From Saccoglossus kowalevskii (taxonomy: Eukaryota; Hemichordata; Enteropneusta; Harrimaniidae), in assembly GCF_000003605.2 (NCBI RefSeq), contig NW_003121914.1:69532-79936 (forward strand): a DNA stretch of 10,405 nucleotides, read 5' to 3'. The notes beneath the pieces are model-generated. The model did not search any database, was not told the DNA's origin, and saw only the letters and a list, made by a program, of their open reading frames with translations. A program made the translations under genes and the position numbers. Of the stretch, positions 1-10,405 are shown piece after piece. Each line of letters begins with the position of its first letter. Position 1 is the stretch's first letter.

Positions 1-13
1 CATATGGGTTAGA

Positions 14-25
14 CTGTGTGTGTGT

Positions 26-108
<83 letters not shown>

Positions 109-120
109 TGCATGTGTGTG
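14..120. repeat. (TG)n microsatellite
   Basis: About 105 bases of nearly pure TG with a few interruptions (GGG at 26-28, TTT near 69, AGTGCA near 107). It lies about 100 bases upstream of exon 220-305. TG tracts near exons can influence splicing, but nothing here shows that directly. Confidence 0.95.
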
Positions 121-219
121 CAAGCAATATCTAAAACATTCCTTGACCAATTCTCTTCAAACCTTACACATAGTGTGATACATACACACCTACAATTTAT
201 TCATCTTTCTATTCACAAG

Positions 220-9343
<9,124 letters not shown>

Positions 9344-9520
9344 TGAATCAACACTATCAAGATTACGTGCGAAAATTCATTGATGAACATTTATTGAAGA
9401 TTTGGTTTAGATTCATGGAAACGGCTGTGAAGTAATGATACAGATGCAATTGTACATTCACTACAGATGTAGAAACATCTCAGTACCAATATAATAAAGG
9501 TACCTATATCAACACATCAC
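9344..9520 (+). other. Probable 3' UTR of the RNF215-like gene
   Basis: AT-rich stretch from the stop codon to just beyond the poly(A) hexamer at 9493-9498. It contains one overlapping open frame that ends at 9435. The 3' limit is an estimate from the usual 10-30 base distance between hexamer and cleavage site. Confidence 0.5.
9493..9498 (+). terminator. Polyadenylation signal AATAAA
   Basis: Canonical AATAAA about 150 bases after the stop codon of the last coding exon. Cleavage would be expected near 9510-9530. It is the first canonical hexamer downstream of the stop on this strand. Confidence 0.6.
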
Positions 9521-10217
9521 ATACTACACAAATTTGTATACTCCCTTTGGGCAGCACTATGTATTAACTTATACTTAAATACAATGTACATACATTTAAT
9601 TTTTATTGTGAAGGTTGAATCAGATATACATGTATGTATTCATTATTAGAGGCAACATTTTGAGAGTTAATTATAAGGAATATCAAGCAACTGGTATTTT
9701 GTTGGTTTGCTACTGATTTTGTGCTTCACACCTTTGTCTAACACTCATCTCAACTCAATACCTCACCGACAATTAATTTATGAAAAGCAGGTTTTATTCA
9801 TTAAAATTGACTTAATCTGTGAGTTTAAGGTGAACTGTCTCAAAGGTGGTCTTAATGTAGATGTACATGTGTCAATAATCTGAAGAAATGTTGTAATTCC
9901 TGAATTAAAAGAACATGTAATCAGTTATTTTCATGTATCAGCTTGAGTATCAAATTAAAGTATCAACAAAATATGAAAAAGTAACAATTGGCACAACTTA
10001 ATATTTACAAGAGGTTTCAGAGTACAAAATGATTATTTTACCATTATCATTATTATTTTCATATCATAAACCTATTCTACTTGAGAATTCTACATTGAGA
10101 GGATGCTGCACAAAGAGAGTACATAGGTACATTTGTATCAACCACTGCGTGAAACATGTACTGTCTGAGTGCATACTTTGCATTATCCTCATAGTAACTT
10201 TATTATTACACATCCTC
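9521..10217. other. Intergenic or 3' UTR sequence of a convergent neighbour
   Basis: AT-rich, with no exon seen on the + strand. If the minus-strand exon at 10253 is real, part of this is its 3' UTR. Minus-strand AATAAA hexamers (TTTATT on this strand) occur at 10199-10204 and near 9792. Confidence 0.35.
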
Positions 10218-10253
10218 CTACTGATCCAACTGCTTAGTGAGGGATTCCAAGAA
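10218..10253 (-). CDS. Possible last coding exon of a convergent gene
   Basis: On the minus strand a pyrimidine-rich acceptor (TTTTCACTATTTTATACAG) ends at 10254 and opens, in phase 0, as FLESLTKQLDQ followed by TAG at 10220-10218. The composition is that of a charged, helical C-terminus. Only eleven residues are visible, so no product can be named. The alternative is chance: T-rich runs ending in CAG are not rare in this intron-like sequence. The overlapping 88-codon frame at 10064-10330 on the same strand looks less protein-like. Confidence 0.3.
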   Translation of the reverse strand, partial: FLESLTKQLDQ

Positions 10254-10405
10254 CTGTATAAAATAGTGAAAATTATAAGCACAATAATGTCCACAATCTT
10301 GGAAATAAATATCACATATTTAGAATTCACATTTCTGTATATGGTAGGATGTAAATCCCTCTCTAATACCTCACAATTATGGCATGCTGTAATTTATGGT
10401 AATGC

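Noticed and set aside
16-219. Upstream part of the 97-codon frame through the TG tract
   Set aside because: The first residues are VCVC translation of a microsatellite. Only the part after the acceptor at 219 matches RNF215.

Overview
This window is metazoan nuclear DNA, AT-rich, with introns, consensus GT-AG splice sites, dinucleotide microsatellites, short inverted-repeat transposons and a degenerate tRNA-like SINE head. The repeat style (many TACATGTA-type words, tandem modules with AAAATGGCC/GGCCATTTT hairpins) and the gene content suggest a marine invertebrate, possibly a mollusc. That placement is an inference with low confidence. Nothing here looks bacterial or viral.

The one clear gene is the 3' two-thirds of an RNF215-like E3 ubiquitin ligase on the + strand (PA-TM-RING-type architecture: lumenal part, one membrane span, RING-H2, very short tail). 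Exons read, in order: 220-305 (LDVSQLFTKPIIVINE..., lumenal), a tentative exon about 4025-4087 (...GESFSADQ), a possible cassette exon 4244-4310, 4362-4440 (or 4351-4440; ITLWSTCG...), 6077-6181 (transmembrane), 6544-6682 (linker and first Cys pair of the RING), 7126-7228 (rest of the RING-H2) and 9312-9343 (ten-residue tail and stop), followed by a poly(A) signal at 9493. Upstream exons lie outside the window. Intron phases match across almost all joins. Two problems stand out: a +1 frameshift in an A-rich stretch of the linker exon (between 6587 and 6621), and no AG acceptor for the GESFSADQ exon, which lies about 20 bases downstream of a MITE copy.

The introns are full of repeats. Intron 306-4024 holds a (TG)n-adjacent region, a 208-bp foldback MITE (431-638), a 2.1-kb element with 24-bp terminal inverted repeats (1036-3143) carrying a nested ~301-bp tandem repeat with GGCC hairpins, and a second, inverted copy of the MITE (3835-4006). 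Intron 4441-6076 holds a 16-bp perfect palindrome (4871-4915), two nearly identical ~251-bp tandem units rich in GTAACTC/GAGTTAC (4954-about 5450), and an element with 15-bp inverted repeats (5492-5841). Intron 6683-7125 has a ~42-bp minisatellite. The last intron has a tRNA-like SINE head (7410-7480) and a second, larger copy of the GGCC-hairpin repeat family (7676-about 8870), opened by a 35-nt compound palindrome and containing a fresh 187-bp tandem duplication.

Downstream of the gene, 9520-10217 shows nothing firm. At 10253-10218 on the minus strand a good acceptor opens into a short in-frame exon end (FLESLTKQLDQ and stop), which may be the last coding exon of a convergent neighbour. No wholly new biological system is evident. 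The points most worth checking are the RNF215 exon anomalies and the two large repeat families.
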